A DNA stretch of 64,000 nt from positions 3,053,001-3,117,000 of the forward strand of contig NZ_CP041243.1 of assembly GCF_006547065.1 (NCBI RefSeq), given 5' to 3'. This DNA comes from Brevundimonas sp. M20. GTDB taxonomy: Bacteria; Pseudomonadota; Alphaproteobacteria; Caulobacterales; Caulobacteraceae. Positions 1 through 8,302 of this stretch are shown here, in pieces. Numbering within the stretch: position 1 is the first letter of the stretch; each line of letters begins with the position of its first letter. The position numbers and the translations under genes are program-made. The notes under the pieces were generated by a model, which saw nothing but the letters and a program-made list of their open reading frames with translations, did no database searches and was not told where the DNA came from.

Positions 1-1457
1 TGGGCGTCAGCGACCGGAGCAGGCGCGGCCTCCACCACCGGCTCCGGCTTCACCTCCGCGCGGCGTTCAATATTCTCGCGCGCCTCGGCGATGAGGGCGG
101 CGGTGCGCTCTTCCGACAGCCGCATGCGCTCGGCCAGTTCGCCGGAGGCGCGGTCGTAGCGTTGCTCGATCCGGGTCGAGCTGTCAGCCAGACGGCGGCC
201 GATGTCATCCAGCGCCTGCTGCGAACGGCGCTCGGACTGGGCGATGCGCTCGCTGAGGCGATCCGAGATGCGGGTGATCTCGCCGCCCAGCTTCTCGAGC
301 GCCAGGGCGTGGCGGTCGTCCGAAGCCGTGAGACGCTGTTCCAGCCCCTGTTGCAGTCCCTGGGCCAGACGGCCCATGTCGCCCTCGACCTTGCGGGTCA
401 GGGCTTCACCCAGCTTCTCGACGCGGGCGTCAACGCCAGCCTCGATCCGACCGACGCGACCGTTCAGGTTCTCGGCGATGCGCAGGACCTCGCGCCCCAT
501 GGCCTCGACAGCCCCGGCGGAGCGGGTCTCCGAGGTCTTGAGCTGTTCGCCCAGAGACAGGACGGCCCGCTCGATGCGGTCCATGCGGTTCTCGGACTCG
601 GCGGTGTCGAGCCGCCGCATCATCTCGCTGCGATTGGCCTCGACCTGACGGCTCAGCGTCTCGGCCAGCTTCTCGAAACGGGCGGCCTCGCGCACGCCCT
701 CGGGCTCGACGCGCCCTTCGGCGGCGCGCAAACGCTCGTCCAGATGGGCGAACGAACGCTCCAGCCCCTTGAGTGCTTCAGTGGTGCGGGCCTGCGCCTG
801 ATCCAGACGGGCGCCGACCTGGGCGAGCAGGTCCGAACCGGCGCCGGGACCGGCCAGCTTCTCGACCGTCTCCATGCGCTGGCGCAGTTCGTTGACACCG
901 GTGCGCTGACGCTCCTCGATGTCGTAGAGGCGACCGGCCAGCGCGCCGAGGCCGGCCTCGACCTTGTTGAAGGTCTCGGCCGTCTTCGGCCCGACCTCGG
1001 TTTCGAACTTGCGCAGCCGACGATGCCCCTCGCGGAGCTCGTCGGCGAGGTCGTCGATGCGGCGACCGTACTGACGCCCGTCCTGGTCGGCGGCCTCCAG
1101 ACGGCGGACCAGACCGGCGACAGCCTGATCGACGCCCTGAATGGCGACGGTCGAGCGACGCTCGGCAGCTTCGAGGCGGGCGGCGATAGCGTCGATCGAA
1201 GCGCCCAGCCGGTGCGCGTCCTCGTCCGCCCCGTAGGCGTCGTCCAGACGACGGCTACGGCCGCGGCGCTCAAAGATGTCGGCGGCATGGGGCCGACGCG
1301 GCAAGGGCGTATACCCCTCGTCCTCGTCGCCATCTTCCATGATCATGGAGTTCAGCCACTCACCGAGCGTCATGCCGGAGCGACGCGCGAGGTCCTTGGC
1401 GATCTCGCGAGCCTTGGGGTCTATCCCCTTCACGCTCCACGGCGCAGCTGCGCTCAC
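1..1457 (-). CDS. podJ: PodJ-like polar organelle development protein (partial, N-terminal part)
   Basis: The reading frame starts at a GTG (1457) with GGGAG about 9 nt upstream and stays open to the window edge, so only about 485 N-terminal residues are visible. The first 45 residues (WSVKGIDPKAREIAKDLAR..., then GMTLGEWLNSMIMED) match the N-terminus I know from Caulobacter PodJ. The rest is charged, Ala/Glu/Arg-rich heptad sequence with many LE.R and RI patterns, as expected for its long cytoplasmic coiled coil. In the family, a single membrane segment and a periplasmic Sel1/peptidoglycan-binding part follow; they would lie outside the window. PodJ marks the new pole and recruits pilus and holdfast factors, which fits the pilus locus at 16-27 kb. 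Very high confidence for a coiled-coil protein, high for PodJ. Confidence 0.88.
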   Translation of the reverse strand, partial: MSAAAPWSVKGIDPKAREIAKDLARRSGMTLGEWLNSMIMEDGDEDEGYTPLPRRPHAADIFERRGRSRRLDDAYGADEDAHRLGASIDAIAARLEAAERRSTVAIQGVDQAVAGLVRRLEAADQDGRQYGRRIDDLADELREGHRRLRKFETEVGPKTAETFNKVEAGLGALAGRLYDIEERQRTGVNELRQRMETVEKLAGPGAGSDLLAQVGARLDQAQARTTEALKGLERSFAHLDERLRAAEGRVEPEGVREAARFEKLAETLSRQVEANRSEMMRRLDTAESENRMDRIERAVLSLGEQLKTSETRSAGAVEAMGREVLRIAENLNGRVGRIEAGVDARVEKLGEALTRKVEGDMGRLAQGLQQGLEQRLTASDDRHALALEKLGGEITRISDRLSERIAQSERRSQQALDDIGRRLADSSTRIEQRYDRASGELAERMRLSEERTAALIAEARENIERRAEVKPEPVVEAAPAPVADA

Positions 1458-1458
1458 T

Positions 1459-1482
1459 GATTCGACTCCCGACCTTTGATTC
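1459..1482. promoter_or_regulatory. Cluster of three GANTC (CcrM methylation) sites at the podJ start
   Basis: GATTC (1459-1463), GACTC (1464-1468) and GATTC (1478-1482) occur within 24 bp directly upstream of the podJ GTG. GANTC is the CcrM target in Alphaproteobacteria, and GcrA activates promoters carrying methylated GANTC. Seen directly: the sites. Inferred: regulation of podJ by CcrM/GcrA. Confidence 0.7.
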
Positions 1483-1669
1483 GGACGCTAGTGCGCCAGA
1501 TCAGGGGTGTAAACGCGTGGTTAACCCCAACATGTAGAACCGCCCACACCTTCCTGTGGAAAGGCCGAACACCGACCGTATCGATGCCGCAAGCATGGTT
1601 AACGTCCGGTGAAGATTAACTTCCCGTCAAGGATTTCACCCCCTTGCGTGCGCGTCGTCCGCGGTCCAC
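1483..1669. promoter_or_regulatory. podJ upstream region with CtrA-type half sites
   Basis: This gap between divergent genes carries three TTAAC half sites (1521-1525, 1599-1603, 1616-1620). It also has a weak DnaA-box-like TGTGGAAAG (1555-1563), two mismatches from the consensus complement. No full TTAA-N7-TTAAC box is present. podJ is a known target of the CtrA/DnaA/GcrA circuit in Caulobacter, so the half sites are plausible but unproven. Confidence 0.35.
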
Positions 1670-1885
1670 GTGGCGCGGATGGACATGCGCCTGACTTTGA
1701 TCCTCGCCGCCGTCGCCCTGGCGATCACCGTCTTCGCCGGTTGGCGCGGCGCGCGCCCATGGGACCCGAGCCAGAAGGTGCGCATGGCCCCCTGGCGTTT
1801 CATCATGGTCATGGGCGGCGCGGCGGTCGTGCTGCTGCTGGTCCACGTCGCCGCCCTGCTGGGTTTGCCGCAGCGACAACTCTGA
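1670..1885 (+). CDS. Small two-helix inner-membrane protein, unknown function
   Basis: A 71-residue protein with two hydrophobic segments (about residues 7-23 and 45-66) joined by a short basic, Trp-containing loop (GWRGARPWDP). The GTG start at 1670 is the longest choice; ATG codons at 1679 and 1685 would remove 3-5 residues. No ribosome site is strong. It lies 30 nt from the end of its upstream gap and ahead of the flavin-binding stress protein, in the same direction. I do not recognise a named family; small proteins like this are common in Caulobacterales. Confidence 0.6.
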   Translation: MARMDMRLTLILAAVALAITVFAGWRGARPWDPSQKVRMAPWRFIMVMGGAAVVLLLVHVAALLGLPQRQL

Positions 1886-1945
1886 ACCGGAACCGGTCCG
1901 GAGCCCAACGCTTCCATGATCACCCCGATCACAGGAGAGACGTTC

Positions 1946-2455
1946 ATGGGCGACAAGACCCTCACCGCCGCCGAAGCAGAAAAGCATTTCTGGGACAGCC
2001 TGAAGAAGTCAAACACCGGCCTGCTGGGCCTCGACCAGCCCGGCTATCACGCCCAGCCGATGACCGCCTTCCGCGAGGAAGAGACCGGGACGATCTGGTT
2101 CTTCACCCGCGACGATACCGATCTGGCGAAGGACGCGGCCCTGCCCGGCGGGCAGAGCGCCATGTTCCACTACGGCTCGAAGGACCAGAACGTCTGGGCC
2201 TGCATCCATGGCGATCTGTCGGTGCACGGCCGTGACCGCGAGATCATCGACCGTCACTGGAACCCCGTGCTGGCCGCCTGGTATCCCGAGGGCAAGGACG
2301 ATCCGCACCTGACCCTGCTGCGCTTCGACGCCGACGACGGTCGCGTCTGGGTCAACGAGGGCGGCTTCTTCAAATTCGCCTATGAGGTCGCCAAGGCCAA
2401 CATCACGAACACCACCCCGGATGCGGGCGGCGTGGCGGACGTGAACCTGCAGTAG
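1946..2455 (+). CDS. General stress protein 26-type pyridoxamine 5'-phosphate oxidase-like protein
   Basis: A 169-residue protein of the FMN-binding split-barrel (pyridoxamine phosphate oxidase-like) fold, as in general stress protein 26. The pattern is an N-terminal helix (AEKHFWDSL), then [22 protein letters not shown], and a C-terminal strand [15 protein letters not shown]. The ATG at 1946 is preferred to the in-frame ATG at 1916 because AGGAGA lies 7 nt upstream of it. Members bind flavin or heme cofactors and are linked to stress responses; the substrate is unknown. It stands alone between podJ and argF. Confidence 0.82.
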   Translation: MGDKTLTAAEAEKHFWDSLKKSNTGLLGLDQPGYHAQPMTAFREEETGTIWFFTRDDTDLAKDAALPGGQSAMFHYGSKDQNVWACIHGDLSVHGRDREIIDRHWNPVLAAWYPEGKDDPHLTLLRFDADDGRVWVNEGGFFKFAYEVAKANITNTTPDAGGVADVNLQ

Positions 2456-2526
2456 GCAGCAGGATCACCGGCCGGCGGCGGAGAGAGCCATTCTCCCGCT
2501 GCCGACCGCCGACCTGCCTGTCGCCC

Positions 2527-3441
2527 TCACCCCGCGAAACACCACGCCAGCACGGCCTTCTGGGCGTGGATGCGGTTTTCCGCCTCGTCCCAGACGAGCG
2601 ATCTTGGGCCGTCGATGACCGCGTCCGTGACCTCCTCCCCACGGTGGGCGGGCAGACAGTGCAGGAAGACAGCGTCGTCGTTGGCCAGCTCCATCAGGGC
2701 ATTGTCGACGCCATAGCCGTCGAAGGCCTCGAGACGGGCCTCATAGTCCTGATCGCCCATCGACACCCAAGTGTCGGTGACGACGACGTCGGCGCCGGCG
2801 ACGGCCTCACGCGGATCGCTGGTCAGGACGACGTGATTGCCGCCCCGGGCGAGGTCGTGCAGGTCGGGATGGTACTCGGCCGGGCAGGCGACCTGCAGGC
2901 GGAAGCCGAACTTCGGCGCCGCGTGCATGAAGCTGTGGCAGACGTTGTTGCCGTCGCCGACCCAGGCGATCGTCTTGCCCGCGACCGGCCCGAGATGTTC
3001 CTCAATGGTCAGCAGGTCGGCCAGGATCTGGCAGGGATGCGAACGATCAGTCAGGCCGTTGATGACCGGCACGGTCGAGACACGGGCGAAGCGTTCGACA
3101 TCCTCATGGCTGTTGGCGCGGATCATCACCGCGTCGACCATACGCGACAGCACCTTGGCGGTGTCCTCAACCGGCTCGCCGCGGCCCAGCTGCATGTCGC
3201 CGGCGTTGGCGATGATGCCCGAACCGCCGAGCTGGCGGATGGCGGCGTCGAAGCTGAAGCGCGTGCGGGTCGAATTCTTCTCGAACACCATGGCCAGCAC
3301 ACGATCCTTCGCCGGAGCGTCAGCGTCGGCGCGGCCCTGCGGCCAGCCCTTGCGAGCCTGTTTGCGGGCATGGGCGTCATCAAGAATGGCGCGCAGCTCT
3401 TCCGCTTCGAGCCGGTAGATATCGAGGAAGTGACGGACCAT
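2527..3441 (-). CDS. argF: Ornithine carbamoyltransferase
   Basis: Transfers the carbamoyl group from carbamoyl phosphate to ornithine, giving citrulline in arginine biosynthesis; cytoplasmic trimer. The 304-residue length is typical. The carbamoyl-phosphate loop STRTR is at residues 57-61, the HPCQ motif at 135-138, and the ornithine-binding [10 protein letters not shown] at 261-270. It lies 24 nt downstream of argD on the same strand, so the two form an arginine operon. The start follows a GGAGGG-type site (rev. of 3442-3450). Confidence 0.97.
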   Translation of the reverse strand: MVRHFLDIYRLEAEELRAILDDAHARKQARKGWPQGRADADAPAKDRVLAMVFEKNSTRTRFSFDAAIRQLGGSGIIANAGDMQLGRGEPVEDTAKVLSRMVDAVMIRANSHEDVERFARVSTVPVINGLTDRSHPCQILADLLTIEEHLGPVAGKTIAWVGDGNNVCHSFMHAAPKFGFRLQVACPAEYHPDLHDLARGGNHVVLTSDPREAVAGADVVVTDTWVSMGDQDYEARLEAFDGYGVDNALMELANDDAVFLHCLPAHRGEEVTDAVIDGPRSLVWDEAENRIHAQKAVLAWCFAG

Positions 3442-3465
3442 CGGGCCCTCCAGATCTGTCGGGCC

Positions 3466-4656
3466 TCAGGCCAGTTTGGTCCGCGCGAACTCGCAGGTCT
3501 TTTCGAAACGCTCGACGGCCTCCCGGGCCTCTTCAAGCGTCAGCACCAGCGGCGGCAGGATGCGGACGCAGTTGTCGCCGCCGCCGGCGACCAGCAGGTG
3601 CTGCTCATCCCGCGCCCAGCCCATGAATTCGCGGTTGTTCGGGACCAGCTTCACGCCGATCAGCAGGCCCTTGCCGCGCACATCGACGATGATGTCCGGG
3701 AAGCGCTGCTGCAGGCCGTGCAGCTGCTGCTTCAGATAGCCGGCGATCTCATTGACGTGGGCCAGGGTCTCCGGCTTCGACAGTTCCGAGAAGGCGGCCT
3801 GACCGACCGCCATGGCCAACGGGTTGCCGCCGAAGGTCGAGCCGTGAACGCCGACGGTCATGCCCTTGGCCGCGTTCGCCGTGGCCAGGCAGGCGCCGAT
3901 GGGGAAGCCGCCGCCCAGGGCCTTGGCCACCGCCATGATGTCCGGGGTCATGCCGGCCCATTCGTGGGCCCACAGCTTTCCGGTCCGCCCCATGCCGCAC
4001 TGGACTTCATCGAAGATGATCAGCACGCCGGTCTCGTCGGCCAGCTCACGCATCCAGCGCAGGTCCTCGTCCGGCGTGGCGCGGCAGCCGCCCTCGCCCT
4101 GCACGGGCTCGAGGATGATGGCCGCCGTGGTCGGGTTCCGGAAGGCGGCCTCAAGCGCAGCCTTGTCGCCCCACAGCAGCTGGTGGAAGCCCTCCATCTT
4201 CGGGCCGAAGCCTTCAGTGTACGACGGATTGGCGGCGGCGTTGATCGCGCCATAGGTGCGGCCGTGGAACGAGCCGTCGAAGCCGTAGATGTCGATCCGC
4301 TCCGGCTGGTCATTGGCCACGTGGTGCTTGCGCGCCGTCTTCAGCGCGCACTCGACCGCCTCGGTGCCCGAGTTGGTGAAGAAGACGACGTCGGCGAAAG
4401 ACTTTTCGCACAGGGCGTCAGCCAGGGCTTCCTGACCCGGAATGCGGAAGATGTTGGAGACGTGCCACAGCTTCTGGGCCTGCTCGGTCACTGCCTGCAC
4501 CAGCTTGGGGTGGGCGTGGCCGAGGCCATTGGTCGAGATGCCCGCGACGCAGTCCAGATATTCCGTGCCGTCCGTCGACCACAGACGCGCGCCCAGACCA
4601 CGCTCCACTTCCAGCGGCGCACGGTTGTAGACACCCATCAGATGTTCCTGGGACAC
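3466..4656 (-). CDS. argD: Acetylornithine/succinyldiaminopimelate aminotransferase
   Basis: PLP-dependent class-III aminotransferase converting N-acetylglutamate semialdehyde to N-acetylornithine; members often also serve the diaminopimelate pathway. SGTEA (about 96-100), the DEVQ cofactor motif (216-219) and the Schiff-base lysine K245 in AVAKALGGG are present. I chose the GTG at 4656 (396 residues) because GGAGG sits 8 nt upstream; the in-frame TTG at 4671 would place that ribosome site inside the gene. It is the first gene of the argD-argF pair. Confidence 0.96.
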   Translation of the reverse strand: MSQEHLMGVYNRAPLEVERGLGARLWSTDGTEYLDCVAGISTNGLGHAHPKLVQAVTEQAQKLWHVSNIFRIPGQEALADALCEKSFADVVFFTNSGTEAVECALKTARKHHVANDQPERIDIYGFDGSFHGRTYGAINAAANPSYTEGFGPKMEGFHQLLWGDKAALEAAFRNPTTAAIILEPVQGEGGCRATPDEDLRWMRELADETGVLIIFDEVQCGMGRTGKLWAHEWAGMTPDIMAVAKALGGGFPIGACLATANAAKGMTVGVHGSTFGGNPLAMAVGQAAFSELSKPETLAHVNEIAGYLKQQLHGLQQRFPDIIVDVRGKGLLIGVKLVPNNREFMGWARDEQHLLVAGGGDNCVRILPPLVLTLEEAREAVERFEKTCEFARTKLA

Positions 4657-4684
4657 GGGTCGGACCTCCAAAAGCGAGACGGCC

Positions 4685-4703
4685 CCGTCGCGGGGCGCGA
4701 CGG
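4685..4703 (-). promoter_or_regulatory. Leader hairpin upstream of argD
   Basis: CCGTCGCG, a 3-nt loop, and its perfect complement form an 8-bp stem 29 nt upstream of the argD start. On the argD strand it is followed after about 12 nt by a short T4 run just before the ribosome site. It could be an attenuator or a transcript-stabilising stem; no leader peptide is evident. Confidence 0.3.
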
Positions 4704-4739
4704 AGCCGATAAAAAGTGTCCGGTCTTGTCGGATGCGCG

Positions 4740-4759
4740 CCGGTGTTAGTCAACACCGG
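4740..4759 (-). terminator. Hairpin between the M28 peptidase and argD
   Basis: CCGGTGTT, 4-nt loop, AACACCGG: a perfect 8-bp stem 9 nt beyond the stop of the M28 peptidase gene. It lacks a T tract, so it may be a factor-assisted terminator or mRNA end. Confidence 0.45.
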
Positions 4760-4768
4760 CCACAGGGA

Positions 4769-5674
4769 TCACTCGTCCCGCGCCAGCCGCAGGGCCAGAT
4801 CCGCAACGAAGGTCGCGGTGCGAAGGATGTCGTCGCCGTCGACCCACTCCATCCGGTCATCGGCCGAGTGAATGCGCTGGAAGACAGGCGGCACGAAGCC
4901 TTCAGCCAGACCGTTCGACTGGCCGCCGTTGAAGGCCAGCCACATCTGGTGCGCACCGACCGCGTCCTGCGAACCGATGGAGATCACCGGCAAACCGAGG
5001 GCTGAAAAGACCCGGTCATCGCTGGGCGGATAGTTGGGGAAGGCGACGCAATCGAAGGCCCGCTCGGCGCACTGCGTCCGCATGGCGCGAAGGACGAAGG
5101 CCGAGGCCTCGCCGACGTTCTCGCCATACATCAGCGTCTCGCCATAGGCGTTCACGTCCATGTTGATGACGGCGTGAATCCGGCTCTTGTCCTGCATCTC
5201 CAGCCATTTGCGGGCGCCGATCAGACCCAGCTCCTCCTGATCTGTGAAGACGAACACGTAACGATATGATCCCGGCGCCTGTTCGACCTGCGCCTTGATC
5301 AGTCCGGCGGCCTCCATCAGGGCTGCGACCGAACCGGCGTTGTCGACCACGCCCTGCGACATGGAGCCGTCCCGCAGCGGCACGGCGTCGAAGTGGGCGG
5401 TCAGCACGATATCCTTGTCACCCTCGCCTACGGTGACGACCACATTTGCGCCCGGACGCGGGCCGGTGCGTTCGTTGCCGCCCTGGAAGGACGCCAGCTG
5501 CGGCGCGAAGCCCTGTTCACGCAGCTGGGCCACGACGATCTCGCGACGCTGGTCATTGGTTTTGGCGGCATAGGCCTGGATCGCGGTCTCGATCGCCTGA
5601 CCTTCGGCGGTCAGGGCGTCGTCCTGGACCGGCGCGGTCAGCAGCGAAAGCGCGAGTAGCGACTGGATCAGCAT
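4769..5674 (-). CDS. M28-family zinc metallopeptidase, exported
   Basis: A 301-residue aminopeptidase-like protein with a cleavable-looking N-terminal hydrophobic segment (residues 1-16), so probably periplasmic. The zinc ligands of the M28 family can be assigned: H94 and D96 (AHFDAV), D111 (VVDNAGS), catalytic E147 with E148 (DQEELG), D173 (NMDVN) and H269 (RIHSADD). The protein would release N-terminal amino acids from peptides; the exact substrate is unknown. It follows the permease gene after an 86-nt gap and lies upstream of argD on the same strand. Confidence 0.9.
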   Translation of the reverse strand: MLIQSLLALSLLTAPVQDDALTAEGQAIETAIQAYAAKTNDQRREIVVAQLREQGFAPQLASFQGGNERTGPRPGANVVVTVGEGDKDIVLTAHFDAVPLRDGSMSQGVVDNAGSVAALMEAAGLIKAQVEQAPGSYRYVFVFTDQEELGLIGARKWLEMQDKSRIHAVINMDVNAYGETLMYGENVGEASAFVLRAMRTQCAERAFDCVAFPNYPPSDDRVFSALGLPVISIGSQDAVGAHQMWLAFNGGQSNGLAEGFVPPVFQRIHSADDRMEWVDGDDILRTATFVADLALRLARDE

Positions 5675-5760
5675 GGAACCCCCTCCTGTTGGCTGACGCC
5701 CTTGCTAGCCGCTGGATCGTCGCGCGACCATAGGCGCAGGAGTGTAGCTCCGGGGAGACC

Positions 5761-6582
5761 TCAGCTCTTGAGGCGCCAGCCCGATTTGAACACGGCCCAG
5801 CAGGCGACCGACAGGATCAGGGTCAGGACGGCGCTCATGCCCAGACCGATCCAGAGATTGCCCTCCGCATGACCGATGAATCCCGAGCGGAAGCCGTCGA
5901 TCAGATAGAAGATCGGGTTCCAGTGGCTGATCGTGGCGAAGGGCTCCGGCAGGTTGTCGACCAGATAGAAAGTGCCGGACAGGAAGGTCATCGGCATGAT
6001 GAGGAAGTTCTGGACCGCCGCCAGCTGGTCGAACTTTTCGGCCCACAGACCGGCGAAGACGCCGACCATGCCCATCAGCAGGGATGCGGTCAGGGCGAAC
6101 CAGACGATGACCAGCACATTGCTGACCCCCAGCTTCGCGAACGGCATCACGCAGACGGCGGTGACCAGACCCACGGCGATGCCGCGCGTCGCGGCGCCGA
6201 GCGAGAAGCCGATGGTCAACTCCAGCGGGCTGAGCGGCGGGGTCAGGAAATCGGTCGCCGTGCCCATGATCTTGGCCTGGATCAGGCTGGACGAGGCGTT
6301 GGCGAAAGCGTTGTTCAGGATCGCCATCATGATCAGCCCCGGCGCCACGAACTCCGCGAAGGGCGTACCGTCGATGGGCGGGCGCGAGTCCTTCAGGGCC
6401 ACCACGAAGACCAGCATGTAGAGCAGGGTCGTCACCACCGGCGCGGCCACGGTCTGGGCGCCGACCTTCCAGAAGCGCCGCACCTCCTTGAGATACAGGG
6501 TCTTCACCCCCTCCCAGTTGACGCCGTCATAGCGGCGCGGCTGCGGGAGCCCGGACGGGCGCGTGGAGGCGAGATCGGTCAT
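5761..6582 (-). CDS. ABC-2 type transporter permease (no adjacent ATPase)
   Basis: A 273-residue inner-membrane permease of the ABC-2 / YadH-NodJ type with about six membrane segments. The conserved ABC-2 stretch is visible (FLIMPMTFLSGTFYLVDNLP, then a SHWNPIFYLIDGFR motif). The frame is open further upstream, but the ATG at 6582 gives the family's usual N-terminus; longer starts would run into the gcrA promoter. The family works with a separate ATPase of the YadG type, and none lies within this window beside it. Export of a polysaccharide or lipid-linked substrate is the family norm; the cargo here is unknown. Confidence 0.88.
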   Translation of the reverse strand: MTDLASTRPSGLPQPRRYDGVNWEGVKTLYLKEVRRFWKVGAQTVAAPVVTTLLYMLVFVVALKDSRPPIDGTPFAEFVAPGLIMMAILNNAFANASSSLIQAKIMGTATDFLTPPLSPLELTIGFSLGAATRGIAVGLVTAVCVMPFAKLGVSNVLVIVWFALTASLLMGMVGVFAGLWAEKFDQLAAVQNFLIMPMTFLSGTFYLVDNLPEPFATISHWNPIFYLIDGFRSGFIGHAEGNLWIGLGMSAVLTLILSVACWAVFKSGWRLKS

Positions 6583-6893
6583 GTGCGGCCAGATGCGCCC
6601 ACGAGACCCCATGCGCAAGGCGTCGCCGGGCGGGTGACAAGTGAAAATTGAGCAGGGAGGTGAGCGACAAAGCCGGGACGCGCTCACGCCGTCGCGCACT
6701 TTTCGCCAATCGCTCACCGAAACCTCGCCCCGGTCCCAGCTCCGGGACCATTTTAACCATACCAGATGTAGTTCCTGTGGACGGACCAATTCCCACATAT
6801 TGCGCGTTTTAAGAGGTAGTTTACGATTAGGAGTAGGTCGGCCCCACAGAAGGGACATACCGACCCCATATGTTGAATCCCCGGAGGGCGACC
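6583..6893. promoter_or_regulatory. gcrA-permease divergent intergenic region
   Basis: A 311-bp gap without a credible gene. It is AT-richer than its surroundings between about 6750 and 6840 and holds the CtrA-like box described separately. It also has a GAATC (GANTC) site at 6875-6879, just before the gcrA ribosome site. The long leftward extension of the permease frame through here lacks a ribosome site and conservation-like content. Confidence 0.5.
6809..6824 (+). promoter_or_regulatory. CtrA-box-like site upstream of gcrA
   Basis: TTAA, 7 nt, TTTAC (6809-6812 and 6820-6824) differs from the CtrA consensus TTAA-N7-TTAAC by one base. It lies 70 nt upstream of the gcrA start. In Caulobacter CtrA represses gcrA. 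The match is seen; binding is inferred. Confidence 0.5.
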
Positions 6894-7418
6894 ATGACCG
6901 CAGGCTGGACCGAAGATCGCGTCGGCGCGCTGAAAAAGCTGTGGCTTGAAGGCCAATCGGCCAGCCAGATCGCCAAGCAACTGGGCGGCGGCGTGACCCG
7001 TAACGCCGTCATCGGCAAGGTGCACCGTCTGGGCCTGTCGGGCCGCGCCGCGCCATCGCAACCGGCCCGCGCCACCTTCCGCCCGTCGCGCCCGCGCCCC
7101 ACGCCGCAGCCGACCCAGGCGCCGTCAGCTCCGCGCCGCATCGAGGCCGCCCAGCCTCGCCCGGTCGCGCCGGTGGCTCCGCCGCCCGCGCCGATCCCGG
7201 ACCTGCCCGGCACCGCCACGGTCATGACCCTCGGCGCCCATATGTGCAAATGGCCCATCGGCGACCCGTCGTCGGCCGAGTTCAGCTTCTGCGGCCGCCG
7301 CGCCTCGGAAGGCGTCTACTGCATGGAACACGCTCGCGTCGCCTACCAGCCGCAGGTCCGCAAGGGCGGCAAGGACGGCGCCTCGGAACTGGCCCGCAGC
7401 CTGCGCCGCTACATCTAG
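6894..7418 (+). CDS. gcrA: Cell cycle regulator GcrA
   Basis: A 174-residue protein. Its N-terminal 45 residues form the GcrA helix-turn-helix (WTEDRV, LKKLWLEG, SASQIAKQLGG, TRNAVIGKVHRLGL). A long Pro/Ala/Arg linker follows, then the conserved C-terminal part with CKWPIGDP, FCGRR and YCMEHA, which contacts sigma-70 RNA polymerase in Caulobacter. GcrA activates promoters with CcrM-methylated GANTC and couples replication to transcription. One residue appears added in LGGGV compared with my memory of Caulobacter LGGV. The ATG at 6894 has CGGAGGG upstream; an in-frame ATG at 6870 lacks one. A terminator follows. Confidence 0.97.
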   Translation: MTAGWTEDRVGALKKLWLEGQSASQIAKQLGGGVTRNAVIGKVHRLGLSGRAAPSQPARATFRPSRPRPTPQPTQAPSAPRRIEAAQPRPVAPVAPPPAPIPDLPGTATVMTLGAHMCKWPIGDPSSAEFSFCGRRASEGVYCMEHARVAYQPQVRKGGKDGASELARSLRRYI

Positions 7419-7435
7419 GTCGTTCTGGCCTGCCG

Positions 7436-7473
7436 AAGGCGGCTCGCTCCACCCGGCGGGCCGCCTTTTCTTT
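7436..7473 (+). terminator. Intrinsic terminator of gcrA
   Basis: AAGGCGGC (7436-7443) pairs perfectly with GCCGCCTT (7460-7467), followed by TTCTTT. It starts 17 nt after the gcrA stop. Confidence 0.85.
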
Positions 7474-7792
7474 ATCCAGCCACACGGCTGTCACAGATGG
7501 CCCCTAGGGGGGCCGCCGTCCGCGTTGACGCCGCCCGCCGCGGCGATGACGCCGGGGGCGGGGGCTGCGGTTATCCGGGTTGACGCAGCCCCTCACCTCT
7601 TCTGCATGGCGCAGGCTCCGGCGTAAGGCCGTCGAGCACCCAGCACTGCAAGTGATTGGTGGTTAGTGACTAGTGGGTGACCTGGACCGCGATCCACGCC
7701 CGACTGGCTCACTGTCAGCGACCGCCATCCACCAATCACCAGCCACTAACCACTCGTCGCTCCGGCAGCCGCCCAAGGCCCCACCGACAAAG
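7474..7792. other. Structured intergenic region between gcrA and apaG
   Basis: A 319-bp gap between convergent genes with no credible gene. It holds a palindrome CCCCTAGGGG (7502-7511 region), a perfect 9-bp hairpin GGGGCTGCG / CGCAGCCCC (7561-7592) and the heptad inverted repeat at 7651-7754. Confidence 0.6.
7651..7754. repeat. Heptad-built inverted repeat A (word RGTGRYT)
   Basis: The left arm 7651-7678 consists of four 7-mers: AGTGATT, GGTGGTT, AGTGACT, AGTGGGT. Read on the other strand, the right arm 7754-7727 is again four 7-mers: AGTGGTT, AGTGGCT, GGTGATT, GGTGGAT. The arms can pair over 28 bp; all seven differences are transitions. The loop is 48 nt. It sits between the convergent genes gcrA and apaG. 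Confidence 0.85.
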
Positions 7793-8200
7793 CTAGTTCA
7801 GCACCCGTCTCTCGCCCGGAACGTCGAGGCTGAAGGCGGGGATGGCGACCTCGAACATGCGGCCCAGATCATCGACCATGGAATAGCCGCCTACCATCGA
7901 GCCCGACGGCGCGTTCAACGGACAGCCGGAAGCGTAGGAATAGCTGTCGCCCGGCTGGATCGTCGGCTGTTCGCCCACTACGCCGGGGCCACGCACCTCC
8001 TCGACATGCCCCCGCGCGTCGGTGATCACCCAGCGGCGCGCGACCAGTTGAACCGGCGAGGCAGACAGGTTCACGATCTCGACCTGATAGGCCCAGACCC
8101 AGCGCCCGGCGTCCGGATCGGACTGGCCGGCCAGATAGCTGGGCCGGACACGAACCACGATCCCGTCGGTCTCGGCTTCATAGGCGGGGGTGTCGTGCAT
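7793..8200 (-). CDS. apaG: ApaG family protein
   Basis: A 135-residue single-domain protein of the ApaG (DUF525) family, with the fibronectin-like beta fold and the conserved run [17 protein letters not shown], then [10 protein letters not shown]. Members are linked to divalent-cation handling and Ap4A metabolism in enterobacteria; the molecular role is unsettled. It is convergent with gcrA, with repeat A between them. Confidence 0.95.
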   Translation of the reverse strand: MHDTPAYEAETDGIVVRVRPSYLAGQSDPDAGRWVWAYQVEIVNLSASPVQLVARRWVITDARGHVEEVRGPGVVGEQPTIQPGDSYSYASGCPLNAPSGSMVGGYSMVDDLGRMFEVAIPAFSLDVPGERRVLN

Positions 8201-8302
8201 GGGCGAATGGTCCCGGAACTCACCCCCGCGTCAAGCGAGACCTTGCCCGCGAGGCGGAATGGAGCGAGAGAGACAGGCCGCGAATTCGTGTAAGCGATAG
8301 GC

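Noticed and set aside
162..1460. 432-residue plus-strand frame across podJ
   Set aside because: It is the antisense shadow of podJ; the minus-strand frame matches the PodJ N-terminus and has coiled-coil periodicity.
6774..6784. Possible DnaA box (CTGTGGACGG) before gcrA
   Set aside because: Three mismatches from the consensus; too weak to list, although DnaA activates gcrA in Caulobacter.
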